Shown: in pieces, positions 8,326 through 16,543 of the stretch
Layout of the letters: each line of letters starts with the position of its first letter
How positions within the stretch are numbered: position 1 is the first letter of the stretch
Source: Planctomycetota bacterium
GTDB lineage: Bacteria > Planctomycetota > UBA1135 > GCA-002686595
Direction: 5' to 3'
Assembly (NCBI GenBank): GCA_029259635.1
Contig: JAJDEU010000062.1
Span: forward strand, 84,250 to 148,249
Length of the DNA: 64,000 bases
The notes under the pieces: model-generated
The model's database searches: none
Told to the model about the DNA's origin: nothing
The model's input: only the letters and a program-made list of their open reading frames with translations
Made by a program: the position numbers and the translations under genes

Positions 8326-9300
8326 TCAACACGAGAGCGCGGTCTGCGCTGGTTGAAGACCCATCGCCGCACCAAGTGCATCCAAGTCGTGCGTATCGAA
8401 GACAAAGCGGATCACTGAAATTCGCTGGCTCTTTGGAACGGAGCGTTTCGCCCAAGCGCGCGGCGCGACGAGAATGAACTCGCCCTTGCGAAGTTTGTGT
8501 CCGGCGGTAGCCCACGCTCGGTAGGTTCCGGCCGAGAGCTTGTACGACTCTTTTGGAAACACAGAGTCGAGATCGGCGGCCAAGTTTTGCGCTTCGCTGA
8601 GGTTGCGATCACCGAGGACGATCACTCTCGGTTTGGAACTCGACGATGCCGCGTCGACTTGACGGCGAAGCTCTGGATCTGGGCGCAGAGCTAGAAACCT
8701 GACGTCGCTCATGCGGTCTGGCCAGCGCCGTCGAATTTCGGAGAAGTGAAAGAGAGTGGCGACGATGCGCCCCTCCGGCAATTCGTACTTGTCCGTCAGA
8801 ACCCCCGTTGAAACCTCGATGTTCCACCGAGTTTCGAGTTGGTCAGCCAGGTCTTCAGCTTGAATCCGATTGCATTCCACCACCGTAATCGTCTCTGGAT
8901 CATAAGTTCCCGCTCGCGTGGTGATGGCGGTTGCGAGTTGGGCGGCGTCGATCCCGAACTTCGTGCGAGCTTCACTACACAGTCGATCGATGAAGTGGTG
9001 CAGTTGGCCGTCGTGACCAGGCCGCTTCTGTTTTACGTTGCCGGGGGGCAAGTTGGTGTGCGATGGGCGAACCTGCATCCGGACCGGCGGCCGAGTCTTT
9101 TCCAAGACCCCTTCATCGAACAAGAGCCGGTATGCGCGCCCAACGGTATGGCGATGAACCTTCCAAGTTGTCGCGGCGTCGCGGGTCGGCGGAAGTTCTT
9201 GCAGCGGCCGGATCTCGCCATTGGCGATTTGCCAGCGGATCGCGTCCGCTATCTGGTGATAGAGCGGGAGTGGGCTGAATTCGTCGATTCGTGATCGCAT
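8326..9300 (-). CDS. GntR-family transcriptional regulator
   Basis: A 324-residue regulator. Residues 8-75 form the GntR winged helix (PLYHQIADAIRWQIANGEI, LPPTRDAATTWKVHRHTVGRAYRLL). The remaining 240 residues are an effector domain I cannot place exactly; it has segments such as TITVVECNRIQAEDLADQL and PRVIVLGDRNL that suggest a periplasmic-binding-like Rossmann fold, not the small YtrA type. Repeated GGTATA half-sites begin at the base after its start codon, consistent with autoregulation. The hydrolase gene follows on the same strand. Confidence 0.82.
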   Translation of the reverse strand: MRSRIDEFSPLPLYHQIADAIRWQIANGEIRPLQELPPTRDAATTWKVHRHTVGRAYRLLFDEGVLEKTRPPVRMQVRPSHTNLPPGNVKQKRPGHDGQLHHFIDRLCSEARTKFGIDAAQLATAITTRAGTYDPETITVVECNRIQAEDLADQLETRWNIEVSTGVLTDKYELPEGRIVATLFHFSEIRRRWPDRMSDVRFLALRPDPELRRQVDAASSSSKPRVIVLGDRNLSEAQNLAADLDSVFPKESYKLSAGTYRAWATAGHKLRKGEFILVAPRAWAKRSVPKSQRISVIRFVFDTHDLDALGAAMGLQPAQTALSC

Positions 9301-9327
9301 GGTATAGGACCATGTGCCAGCTATACC
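9301..9327. promoter_or_regulatory. Candidate GntR operator GGTATA-N15-TATACC
   Basis: Perfect inverted half-sites GGTATA (9301-9306) and TATACC (9322-9327) directly upstream of the GntR start codon on the minus strand. The position suits repression of the regulator's own promoter. Confidence 0.55.
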
Positions 9328-9371
9328 GAATCGTCAAGATGACCTGAGCGATCTGACAGAGGTGATACGCG

Positions 9372-9379
9372 GGTATACC
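9372..9379. promoter_or_regulatory. Second GGTATACC palindrome, possible GntR operator
   Basis: A compact perfect palindrome of the same half-site, 45 bp beyond the first operator, in the divergent region between the GntR gene and the TPR lipoprotein. Confidence 0.45.
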
Positions 9380-9490
9380 GATGCGAAGTTCCCTCTCGGG
9401 CGCGATTGCGGCTCTGGGAAATTGGCGGTCCCCAATCCGGTTCGGCTACGCCTGACTGATTCGGTGGCGCGACTCGGTACGCTGGAACCC

Positions 9491-10408
9491 ATGTTCAAGC
9501 TCCCCGTACTCACTCTCCTTTTGATCTCGACTGCCTGCAACGCGATCGACAAGCCGGGCGAACGGCCGCACGAGGAGGCCGTCTCACTCTCGGGCGAATC
9601 CCTCGCGCGAGTCTCTCCGGCTGATGAACGGCTGACGCACTACACCGGCGAGCTCGCCGATGCGCGCGCTCGATGGGAGCGCGAAGGTCTTGAGATCGAT
9701 GCCATCTGGGTCGGTCGGCACCTCGGCTACCTCGGCCGCTATCGCGAAGCGATCAATTGGTTTACGGAGCGCTTGGTCGACTTTCCGAAGAGCGTGCGAC
9801 TGCGTCGACACCGCGGGCACCGGTTCATTAGCGTGCGACGTTTTGACGACGCGATTCGCGACCTCGAAGAAGCCTGGCAGCTCGCACGAAACGAGGCCGA
9901 TGAAATCGAGCCCGACGGAGCACCGAACGAACTGGGGATCCCACGCAGCACGACGCACACGAACGTGCTGTACCACCTCGCGCTGGCGCACTACCTGAAA
10001 GCGGAGTTTGGCAAGGCGGCGGACTACTGGAGAGAGTGCGCGGACTTGTCGCCCAACGACGACATGTTGGTCGCTTCGCTGAACTGGACCGTGCACGCTT
10101 TGCGAAGAGACGGACGCGAGGAAGAAGCGCGTCGGATTCTCGAGCGCGTGACACCGAAGATGGACGTCATCGAGAACCACACCTATCACCGACTGCTGCT
10201 CCTGCAGAAGGGCCAACTCTCGTCCGACCAAGTCCTCGGCCCCGAATCCGACGGAGTGCAGAACGCAACCGCGGCTTACGGGATGGGTGCGTGGGCTTAT
10301 TGCAATGGGGATCGCGAGCGCGCGGCAAAGCTTTGGAATCGACTGGTTACGGAGACGCCCTGGAACGCGTTCGGCCACATCTGCGCCGAGGCCGAACTGA
10401 ACCGCTGA
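9491..10408 (+). CDS. TPR-containing lipoprotein
   Basis: A 305-residue protein. I start it at ATG 9491, not at the upstream in-frame ATG (9314), because this gives a clean lipoprotein signal: MFKLPVLTLLLISTAC with Cys16 in a [S/T]-A-C lipobox context. The mature part holds tetratricopeptide-like helix pairs (RYREAINWFTERLVDFP, RFDDAIRDLEEAWQLA, EFGKAADYWRECADLSP). Such lipoproteins scaffold envelope complexes; no specific role can be assigned. It is divergent from the GntR regulator, so the GGTATA sites could affect it too. Confidence 0.75.
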   Translation: MFKLPVLTLLLISTACNAIDKPGERPHEEAVSLSGESLARVSPADERLTHYTGELADARARWEREGLEIDAIWVGRHLGYLGRYREAINWFTERLVDFPKSVRLRRHRGHRFISVRRFDDAIRDLEEAWQLARNEADEIEPDGAPNELGIPRSTTHTNVLYHLALAHYLKAEFGKAADYWRECADLSPNDDMLVASLNWTVHALRRDGREEEARRILERVTPKMDVIENHTYHRLLLLQKGQLSSDQVLGPESDGVQNATAAYGMGAWAYCNGDRERAAKLWNRLVTETPWNAFGHICAEAELNR

Positions 10409-10490
10409 GGTTCGGACTCCGTCGAAGCTTGGTCGATCCCCGGGAGGGGGACCGGTCCTGATGCAGCGCCGCCCGCCGGCTGCGAAGCTC

Positions 10491-10545
10491 TCACTCCGCG
10501 GGCCCTAAATACCGATCGAGCCACGCCAACAACTCCCGTGTCGTG
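10491..10545 (-). pseudogene. Orphan 3' end of an alpha/beta-hydrolase-like gene
   Basis: Seventeen codons ending at TGA read TTRELLAWLDRYLGPAE, like the last helix of an alpha/beta hydrolase; compare IVKAWLD at the truncated end of the hydrolase at 7291. The rest of the gene is missing, and the fragment abuts a GATACGGAGCC element end at 10546. Confidence 0.4.
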
Positions 10546-10571
10546 GATACGGAGCCATCTGTGAGAAGGCC
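10546..10571. repeat. 26-bp element end shared with 16547-16572
   Basis: GATACGGAGCCATCTGTGAG followed by AAGGCC. The reverse complement recurs at 16547-16572 with one substitution. The outer GATACGGAG is that of the palindromic elements but the inner part differs, so this may be a third variant or a decayed end. Confidence 0.6.
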
Positions 10572-10611
10572 AACTTGAATCGCTTGTTCACACAACGGCA
10601 CACTATCGAAG

Positions 10612-12279
10612 ATGGCTCCCGTGCTCGCTGTTTCACAGCACCGTCTCGCGTTCGTTCTCGGCGTTTCGGTGCTCCTGCTCTCGAGCGCATCGAGCTGCTT
10701 CACTCCGCCGGTGGTTCTGCCCGCTCACACGCCGGGCTGGAAACTAAAGGAGAGCGACTTTCCGCCATCGACCGCGCTGGTCGAGGTGCCGCTCGAATCG
10801 GGCGAGGTGCTGCGCGGAATCCTCGTGCCTTCGGACCTTGGCGCCCCACTCGTCGTGCACTTCGCGGAGTCGGGCTCGTCGACGACGAAGAGCTTTAGCA
10901 AACCGAGGCAGTATCGCGATTTGGCTCAGATCGGTTTCGCGTCGCTCGCGGTCGACTACCGCGGCGTGGGTCGCTCGGACGGAGAACCGAGTCCCGAAGC
11001 GCTCGTCGAGGACGCGCGCGCGATCTATGCCTACGCGCTCGAACTCGTGGCGGGTGACGCGCAGCGATTGGTGATCCGAGGCGCCTCGATCGGAACGCTG
11101 GCGGCGGGGGCCGTCCTGCGCTCGAGCCCGCAGCCGGCGCTGACCGTTCTGTTCGCGCCGGTGCTCGGCGAAAGTGTGGCGCGGCGCTTCGGATACGCCA
11201 CGCGCTCCGACATTCTTGTTTGGCTGGTCGCGCCGTTTCTGGAACCCGCCACGGACGTCGATCTCGTCGATGTCCTCGAGCGACATGTCGACGGCGAACT
11301 CCTGGTGGTCGGAAGCGCGGCGGACGAACTCGTGTCAGCAGACGAGTGGGAGCGTATCGTGCGCGCGACGGAATCGGCGGGCGGCTCGGTCGTCGAGAGC
11401 CGCGTCTCGATCTCGTTCGGTGAGGCGCCGTTCAGCGAACAGCTTCGACACCACATCGGCGCCACGTGGCGGGCATACAGCGTCCGGGAAGAGGAGAAGA
11501 ACCTTCTGAAGCAGGCGTTCCCCGATGCTCCCGATGTCGACGCGCGCGTCGAGAACTTGCTCGCGCGAGTGTCGCCCGACGTCCGGCAGCGCCTTACGCG
11601 GGACGCAGAGGTCCAGGAACGACTCCGCCAGCTGTTCGCCGAGCGTGTTCTCGACTCCGACCTGCTCCTGGCCTCGCTTGCGCTCTCCGTCATCGACACG
11701 CGCGTGGCGGTGGACTTGCTTGAGATGGAGGACCAAGCTCCCGTTTCTAAACGGGTGTTTGCGACGCACGACCCCGTCGAACTCGCCGCGCAACTCGACC
11801 TCGACGACCCGAGCGGCCCGCTCTCGTCTGCGGTTCTGATCGAGGCCAGGCAGGCGCTTCGTTACTGGTGGAAGGTGTCACCTACGCGCCTCCGAGACGA
11901 TTGGTCGGTGCATGACGTTCGCGTGTTGTGCGAGCTCCTGTCCGAGGCGTTGGAACGCGAGAACGAGGGCAGTACCGACCGCATCATGCGCTCCACCCAA
12001 TGGCGACTCGGGCCCGTCGTCGACGGAGTCGTCGAGATCGAGGGCTGGAGCGAGAACGGCACAAGGAGGGGCCGGGTCCACTGCGGCCCCCTTCTCGGTT
12101 TGCTCGAACCGGAGAGAGAGCTGGCCGAAGCCGACCGTCGCCGTCGCCTCTTGCGCCTGCTCCTGAAGGCCGCGGGTCACGCCGATCTGGTCGTGCGCGG
12201 CGCTGACGGAAGCTGGCGCATCGAACTCCTTCGCGACGGCGCCACCGTTTCCCTCGAAGACGCGAACCTCGAGCGCTAA
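10612..12279 (+). CDS. Exported alpha/beta hydrolase with a large unassigned C-terminal half
   Basis: A 555-residue protein. The N-terminus is a signal peptide ending SSASSC (Cys29), possibly a lipoprotein although position -3 is unusual. Residues 60-300 form an alpha/beta-hydrolase domain: DYRGVGRSDG at 115-124, nucleophile Ser159 in GASIGT, acid Asp238 in GSAADEL. The oxyanion segment is HFAESGSS in place of the usual HG, and the catalytic His is likely in LRHHIG near 285. Residues 300-555 match nothing I recognise and contain repeated RLRQLF / LLRLLL-type helices. Role unknown; the start ATG has no clear Shine-Dalgarno. Confidence 0.7.
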   Translation: MAPVLAVSQHRLAFVLGVSVLLLSSASSCFTPPVVLPAHTPGWKLKESDFPPSTALVEVPLESGEVLRGILVPSDLGAPLVVHFAESGSSTTKSFSKPRQYRDLAQIGFASLAVDYRGVGRSDGEPSPEALVEDARAIYAYALELVAGDAQRLVIRGASIGTLAAGAVLRSSPQPALTVLFAPVLGESVARRFGYATRSDILVWLVAPFLEPATDVDLVDVLERHVDGELLVVGSAADELVSADEWERIVRATESAGGSVVESRVSISFGEAPFSEQLRHHIGATWRAYSVREEEKNLLKQAFPDAPDVDARVENLLARVSPDVRQRLTRDAEVQERLRQLFAERVLDSDLLLASLALSVIDTRVAVDLLEMEDQAPVSKRVFATHDPVELAAQLDLDDPSGPLSSAVLIEARQALRYWWKVSPTRLRDDWSVHDVRVLCELLSEALERENEGSTDRIMRSTQWRLGPVVDGVVEIEGWSENGTRRGRVHCGPLLGLLEPERELAEADRRRRLLRLLLKAAGHADLVVRGADGSWRIELLRDGATVSLEDANLER

Positions 12280-12343
12280 GTCCCCGCTCAAGACGCTCGA
12301 CTCAAGTAGTCGCCCGAACAGTGTGCTCGACGAACCTGAGTCA

Positions 12344-12664
12344 CTAGTCCTCAACAAAAGCCTTCAGTCGTCCGATGGCGTCGTCCCATTGCGCCGAGAT
12401 CTCATCCAGTCGCGCTCGCACTTCGTTGAGACCGCCGGGCAAGAGCTGCCAGCGAGTTTCTCGACCCACGCGATTCGGTTGAACGAGTCCTGCGCCTTCG
12501 AGGATTCGCAAATGCTTGGAGACGGCTTGGCGTGTGATGCCGGTACCTTCGGTCAAGCCCACGATCGAAGCGGGGCCGGTGTCGCACATGCGCGATACCA
12601 ATCGGAGTCGCGTCTCATCGCCGAGTGCCGCGAAGACCGCGGCGTTGGCAGGTGAAGCGGCCAT
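12344..12664 (-). CDS. ArsR-family transcriptional regulator
   Basis: A 106-residue winged-helix repressor: AVFAALGDETRLRLVSRM opens the fold and ITRQAVSKHLRILEGAGLV is the recognition helix. No metal-binding Cys pair is present in the alpha-3 position, so a metal sensor is unlikely. The ATG follows the stop of the SRPBCC gene by one base, so the pair forms one operon. ArsR/SRPBCC pairs of this kind are common and usually of unknown ligand. A longer frame extends upstream through the SRPBCC gene but has no coding character. Confidence 0.85.
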   Translation of the reverse strand: MAASPANAAVFAALGDETRLRLVSRMCDTGPASIVGLTEGTGITRQAVSKHLRILEGAGLVQPNRVGRETRWQLLPGGLNEVRARLDEISAQWDDAIGRLKAFVED

Positions 12665-12665
12665 C

Positions 12666-13109
12666 TTATTGGTCGGTCGAAAGGTGGCTCTCGATGTTGG
12701 CGACTTGTTGTGTCCAGCCGCCTTCGTTGCGACGGAAGGCCTCATCGCGTTCGCCGATGGGAAGCTTGTCGAAGCCGGATTCGACGATGGTCAGTTGGGT
12801 GGCCTCGCCGACGGCTTTCAGGGTGAAATCGACCGTGGTCCTCAACTCGTTATCACTCACCGTCGGATTCCAGTGATAGCGGAAGAGCTTTTCGGGATCC
12901 ATGCGGTCGATCTCCATGAAGAAGGCCATCTTCTCGCAGCCGGCCGAGGTGACCTTCCCGGTCAGCCGCTCGCCAACCCGGAACGGACCGTCGAGGAGCA
13001 CGCCGAACCAGGTGCCGAATTCGGTCGAGTCGGAGAGCGCTCGCCAGACGCGGGCGGGGGAAGCTTGAAGAAGGACTTGTTTCTCGATGCGGTCGGTGAC
13101 GGTGGTCAT
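12666..13109 (-). CDS. SRPBCC (AHSA1-like) domain protein
   Basis: A 147-residue START/Bet v 1-fold protein: N-terminal RIEKQVLLQASPARVWRALSD, then FGTWFGV, and the typical C-terminal ESGFDKLP...GGWTQQVANIESHL. I chose ATG 13109 because AGGAG lies seven bases upstream; an ATG at 13157 lacks this. It binds hydrophobic ligands or acts as an Aha1-like co-chaperone in other bacteria; here the substrate is unknown. It is first in an operon with the ArsR regulator. Confidence 0.85.
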   Translation of the reverse strand: MTTVTDRIEKQVLLQASPARVWRALSDSTEFGTWFGVLLDGPFRVGERLTGKVTSAGCEKMAFFMEIDRMDPEKLFRYHWNPTVSDNELRTTVDFTLKAVGEATQLTIVESGFDKLPIGERDEAFRRNEGGWTQQVANIESHLSTDQ

Positions 13110-13223
13110 GGGGGGACTCCTGTTTGAGGGGGGATGGTGAGTTGCGGACATGAGCAACCATCTAGTTGCACATTAGCCGGTTTTTCCTGTACCCGCAACT
13201 CTAAGGTTGCGTAAATTTTGAGG

Positions 13224-13489
13224 GATACGGAGTCAGGCTCCCATCGCAACCTCAACCGTTGATGAGTACCGCACAAATCGCAATCTCGGTGTCCGTTGTC
13301 TCGCAGGCCAGGCTCGACGACTGATGAGAGATTCGCCCGACACTTGGCATCAGGTCATCGATCGCGGAACTACGGAGCGGAAGTCGTACGCAAGCGGTGC
13401 TTTGTCGCTCTCGAAACAGCGAGCAACAAGACAAGCTTGTGCGGTACTCATCAACGGTTGAGGTTGCGACGGGAGCCTGGCTCCGTATC
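13224..13489. repeat. Palindromic REP/MITE-like element, 266-bp class, copy 2
   Basis: Ends GATACGGAGTCAGGCTCC / GGAGCCTGGCTCCGTATC with arms of about 53 bp in almost perfect inverted repeat. This is the only copy not next to a stop codon: it lies between the divergent starts of the SRPBCC gene and the MarR gene, leaving 68-114 bp for each promoter. Confidence 0.88.
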
Positions 13490-13539
13490 GCCGGAAAATC
13501 CGACATAGGCACTTGCCTCTGGCGAGGGAGGAAGTAAGG

Positions 13540-13552
13540 TTAGAAGTCCTAA
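13540..13552. promoter_or_regulatory. Candidate MarR operator TTAG-N5-CTAA (autoregulatory)
   Basis: TTAGAAGTCCTAA, a palindrome four bases before the MarR start codon, covering the ribosome-binding region. The same TTAG-N5-CTAA arrangement lies before the next gene at 14272. It resembles the TTAG/CTAA half-sites of SlyA/MarR operators. Confidence 0.6.
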
Positions 13553-13556
13553 GCAT

Positions 13557-14204
13557 ATGGCTGCCCCCAATAAAAACACGTCCGATGAGATTGCCACCGC
13601 CTTGGCCAAAATCGGCCTGGCGCTGAAGAGTCAGGGACAACGCACGGCAGATGAACATGGGCTGAGCCCGTTGCAGGTGCAGATCCTTGCGGTTATTCAT
13701 GGTATGCCGAGTCCACCGCGGCTGAGCGCATTGGCCGACGAGCTGGCGATTAAGCGAGCCACGGCGAGCGTGGCGGTGAGCACCTTGGAAGAGAAGGGCA
13801 TGCTTCGCCGGCGGGCTGATCCGGAGGATGGGCGCGCGAGTTTGCTCTGCCTGACCGCGAAGGGTTCACGAAGGGCGAGCTCGTTTGATGCTTGGCAGGA
13901 CTTGATGGGGGATGTCGTCGGCGATCTCTCGACGAAAGAGCGCAGCGGCTTCCTGGTCGTCTTGATCAAGATGATCCGCTCTCTTCAGTTGCGTGGCAAA
14001 ATCCCGATCGCGCGCATGTGCGTGAGCTGTAAGCACTTTCGGCCCAATGTTCATTCTGGGCGAACGGCTCCTCACCACTGTGCTTTTGTCGATGCGCCGC
14101 TGCCTATTTCTGAGCTGCGCATCGATTGCATGGAGCATGAGCTCGAGTCTTCTGCAGCGCAGCTACAACGCCACTGGAAGGCCTTTCTCGCTTCGGTCAA
14201 CTGA
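13557..14204 (+). CDS. MarR-family regulator with C-terminal Cys/His cluster
   Basis: A 215-residue regulator. Residues 10-145 are the MarR winged helix (LSPLQVQILAVIH, RLSALADELAIKRATASVAVSTLEEKG, wing RRRADPEDGRASLL). Residues 150-195 add a conserved metal-binding-like tail: MCVSCKHF (Cys155, Cys158), PHHC (His173-Cys175) and LRIDCMEHE (Cys191). This extra module suggests zinc or iron-sulfur sensing, though that is inference. A palindromic operator overlaps its ribosome-binding region and recurs before the following exported gene, so the two probably form a regulator-target pair. Confidence 0.85.
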   Translation: MAAPNKNTSDEIATALAKIGLALKSQGQRTADEHGLSPLQVQILAVIHGMPSPPRLSALADELAIKRATASVAVSTLEEKGMLRRRADPEDGRASLLCLTAKGSRRASSFDAWQDLMGDVVGDLSTKERSGFLVVLIKMIRSLQLRGKIPIARMCVSCKHFRPNVHSGRTAPHHCAFVDAPLPISELRIDCMEHELESSAAQLQRHWKAFLASVN

Positions 14205-14271
14205 GGCGCTCCGCCTCCGTTCTTCTCACGCGGTTCGAAAATGCGGCCGCGTTTCTTTTTGACACCTATAG

Positions 14272-14284
14272 TTAGGACTACTAA
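14272..14284. promoter_or_regulatory. Candidate MarR operator TTAG-N5-CTAA (target gene)
   Basis: TTAGGACTACTAA, two bases before the ATG of the exported protein gene. Same half-sites and spacing as the site before the MarR gene. No Shine-Dalgarno is visible, so the transcript may be nearly leaderless or the site may cover the start region. Confidence 0.6.
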
Positions 14285-14286
14285 TC

Positions 14287-15036
14287 ATGCAGAGATTTAT
14301 TCAACACTCACTCGCCGTCACCATGCTCTCTCTCGTGGCTTGCGGCCTTTCGGGCTTTGCCGGTCAGCAGGACGCTCGCCCGGAGATCACACCCGTACCC
14401 AAATCCGCAAACCTCGAACTTGTGGGGGCCAAGGTCAGCAGGCGCGAGGACATCGGGTCGCTCGTTTTCGAGATGAAGGTTAAGGGACGGGCCGGCATGA
14501 CGGTGCCCAAGGCCAAAGGGGGGATGAACGGTGCGCCCGTCTTGGCTCATGTCTTTCCCACCACGCTCGCTCCAACCGACGTGGGCTTTGGCAAGGTTGA
14601 CGGGATCGTGGCTTTGGCTGTCACGAGTCATCCCGACTTCGATGACACTCCGCTTTGGGATGAAAACGGCGACCGAGATCTTGGCAATGACGGCGTGGTC
14701 TACCACCCGCACTGGGTGGTTTTGGTTCCCGACGAGCGCGTCCCCGGCGGGCTATCGGTTCGCGAGATCGCCGAGAACGAAGACGCAACGCTGCCGCCCA
14801 CTAATCCCGGAATGCCGATGTACATGGACTCGCCGGGCTTCAACGTCGTTCTTGATGGCGACACGTTGCGCGTGATCGTTCCCACTTGGCGTGTGTCGGG
14901 GAACATCGACTTCAAGTTCGATGCGGTGACGGCTTACATGCAGGTCATGCCCCATGACGGGCTGCCGCTGCTCGGCGTCTACGAGGTCTATCAGGTTCTT
15001 TCCGGCGACTTAAGCCTTCCGTATCAAGTCGATTGA
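14287..15036 (+). CDS. Lipoprotein or exported protein of unknown function, likely MarR target
   Basis: A 249-residue protein with a hydrophobic N-terminus and a good lipobox (LSLVAC, Cys19). The mature part is beta-rich and has one acidic loop, FDDTPLWDENGDRDLGNDG, resembling a calcium-binding or EF-hand-like turn, followed by HPHWVVLVPDERVPGG. I do not recognise the family. The shared palindromic operator before this gene and the MarR gene suggests it is derepressed with the regulator. A 266-bp element starts four bases after its stop. Confidence 0.6.
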   Translation: MQRFIQHSLAVTMLSLVACGLSGFAGQQDARPEITPVPKSANLELVGAKVSRREDIGSLVFEMKVKGRAGMTVPKAKGGMNGAPVLAHVFPTTLAPTDVGFGKVDGIVALAVTSHPDFDDTPLWDENGDRDLGNDGVVYHPHWVVLVPDERVPGGLSVREIAENEDATLPPTNPGMPMYMDSPGFNVVLDGDTLRVIVPTWRVSGNIDFKFDAVTAYMQVMPHDGLPLLGVYEVYQVLSGDLSLPYQVD

Positions 15037-15040
15037 TCAG

Positions 15041-15306
15041 GATACAGAGTCAGGCTCCACTCCAAACCTAAACCGTGAATGAGTACCGCACAAACCTCAA
15101 TCCCTGTGTCCGTCGTCTCGGAGGCCAGGCTCGACAACTTATGGGAGTTTCGACCGGCACTTGGCATCAGGTCATCAATCGCGGAACGGCGGAGCAAAAG
15201 TCGTACGCAAGCCATGCTTTGTCGCTCTTGAAATTGCGGGCAGTAAGAAAAGCTTGTGCGGTACTCATCAACGGGTGAGGTTGCGGCGGGAGCCTGACTC
15301 CGTATC
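15041..15306. repeat. Palindromic REP/MITE-like element, 266-bp class, copy 3
   Basis: Begins GATACAGAGTCAGGCTCC (one change from the consensus) and ends GGAGCCTGACTCCGTATC. The interior frame reads TWHQVINRGTAEQKSYASHA without a stop, the best-preserved of the four long copies. Confidence 0.88.
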
Positions 15307-15430
15307 GCCTACGCCCTCCTCCGAACCGGCGGGGTACTTACGACTAATTGCTCCCATCTCTGGCGGAGCGGATGCTGATGGACTGGGTCGGATCTTAACG
15401 ACTCCAATCCGCCGCTAAAGAAAGAGTGCA

Positions 15431-16543
15431 ATGAGAGGACAACTTGAGGGAGCCCCCGACCTAGACAGGCTCAAGTCCGAGCGATTTGAGAGCCTGCGTT
15501 GGTTGGTGGGGGACACGCCTCTGATCGCTCTCCACTTTAAGATCCAGTCGCGCGCGATCACGATCTACGCCAAGAACGAGGTTTCGAATTTCACCGGCAG
15601 CATCAAGGATCGCATGGCGCTGCACATGCTCGATGAGGCTTACTTAGAGCGGGCGATTGAGCCGGATCACTGCATCGTTGAGGCGACCAGCGGCAATACC
15701 GGAATCTCCTTCGCTGCGATCGGTCGTGCGCTGGGCCACTCGGTTCGAATCTTCATGCCGGACTGGATGAGTCAGGAGCGCGTTCAACTGATCGAAGCCT
15801 TTGGCGCCGAGATCGTTCCGGTCTCGAAGGACCAGGGCGGCTTCGTGGGCAGCATCCGACTTGCCGACGAATATGCTGCGACGAACGAAGGCGTCTTTCG
15901 CCCACAGCAGTTCGCAAGCGACGCCAACATCGCCGCTCACTACAGCTCCACGGGACCCGAGTTGATCGCGCAGCTTGGACGATTGCGTCGCAGACCAACG
16001 GCCTTCGTAGCCGGCGTGGGTACCGGCGGCACGGTGATGGGAGTGGGGCGTTCCCTCCGCGAGACGTTCGGCGAGAACATCGCGATCCACCCGCTCGAGC
16101 CTGCCAACTCTCCGACTCTTCGAACCGGCAAGAAGGCTGGGCACCACCGCATTCAGGGCATCTCGGATGAGTTCATCCCGGATCTTTTAAAACTCGATGG
16201 CTTGGACGAAATCGTCGACGTTTGGGACGGCGACGCGATCTGCATGGCGCAACGCCTGGCGAGTGACCTGGGGCTGGCCGTCGGCATCAGCTCGGGAGCG
16301 AACGTGATCGGCGCGCTAAAGCTCGCCCTCGAAGGGGGAGAAGACGCCGTTGTCGCGACCGTGCTCCCCGACTCCAACAAGAAGTACCTCTCCACCGATC
16401 TCTGCAAACACGAGCCGATGCGGGAGGACTACCTGACGAACGAGATCGAGTTGCTGGGTTTCGATATCGTGCCGCGATTGGGGACGGGCTATCAGGGTGA
16501 TACGAAGTCGCCGACTGGCGGCGGCTCATCAGCCCTTGACTAA
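15431..16543 (+). CDS. PLP-dependent cysteine synthase/cystathionine beta-synthase family enzyme
   Basis: A 370-residue fold-type II PLP enzyme. Lys59 in NFTGSIKDRMA is the cofactor lysine, EATSGNTGIS (about 83-92) binds the substrate carboxylate, GVGTGGT (about 195-201) binds the PLP phosphate, and LPDSNKKYLS is the usual C-terminal motif. It makes cysteine or a related beta-substituted amino acid from an activated serine; the exact donor is unclear. The stop overlaps the stop of the facing sigma gene (shared CTAA). An A-rich AAGAAAGAG precedes the start. Confidence 0.88.
   Translation: MRGQLEGAPDLDRLKSERFESLRWLVGDTPLIALHFKIQSRAITIYAKNEVSNFTGSIKDRMALHMLDEAYLERAIEPDHCIVEATSGNTGISFAAIGRALGHSVRIFMPDWMSQERVQLIEAFGAEIVPVSKDQGGFVGSIRLADEYAATNEGVFRPQQFASDANIAAHYSSTGPELIAQLGRLRRRPTAFVAGVGTGGTVMGVGRSLRETFGENIAIHPLEPANSPTLRTGKKAGHHRIQGISDEFIPDLLKLDGLDEIVDVWDGDAICMAQRLASDLGLAVGISSGANVIGALKLALEGGEDAVVATVLPDSNKKYLSTDLCKHEPMREDYLTNEIELLGFDIVPRLGTGYQGDTKSPTGGGSSALD

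Noticed and set aside
9314..9490. N-terminal extension of the TPR lipoprotein from ATG 9314
   Set aside because: The extension is basic and non-signal, while ATG 9491 gives a clean lipobox.
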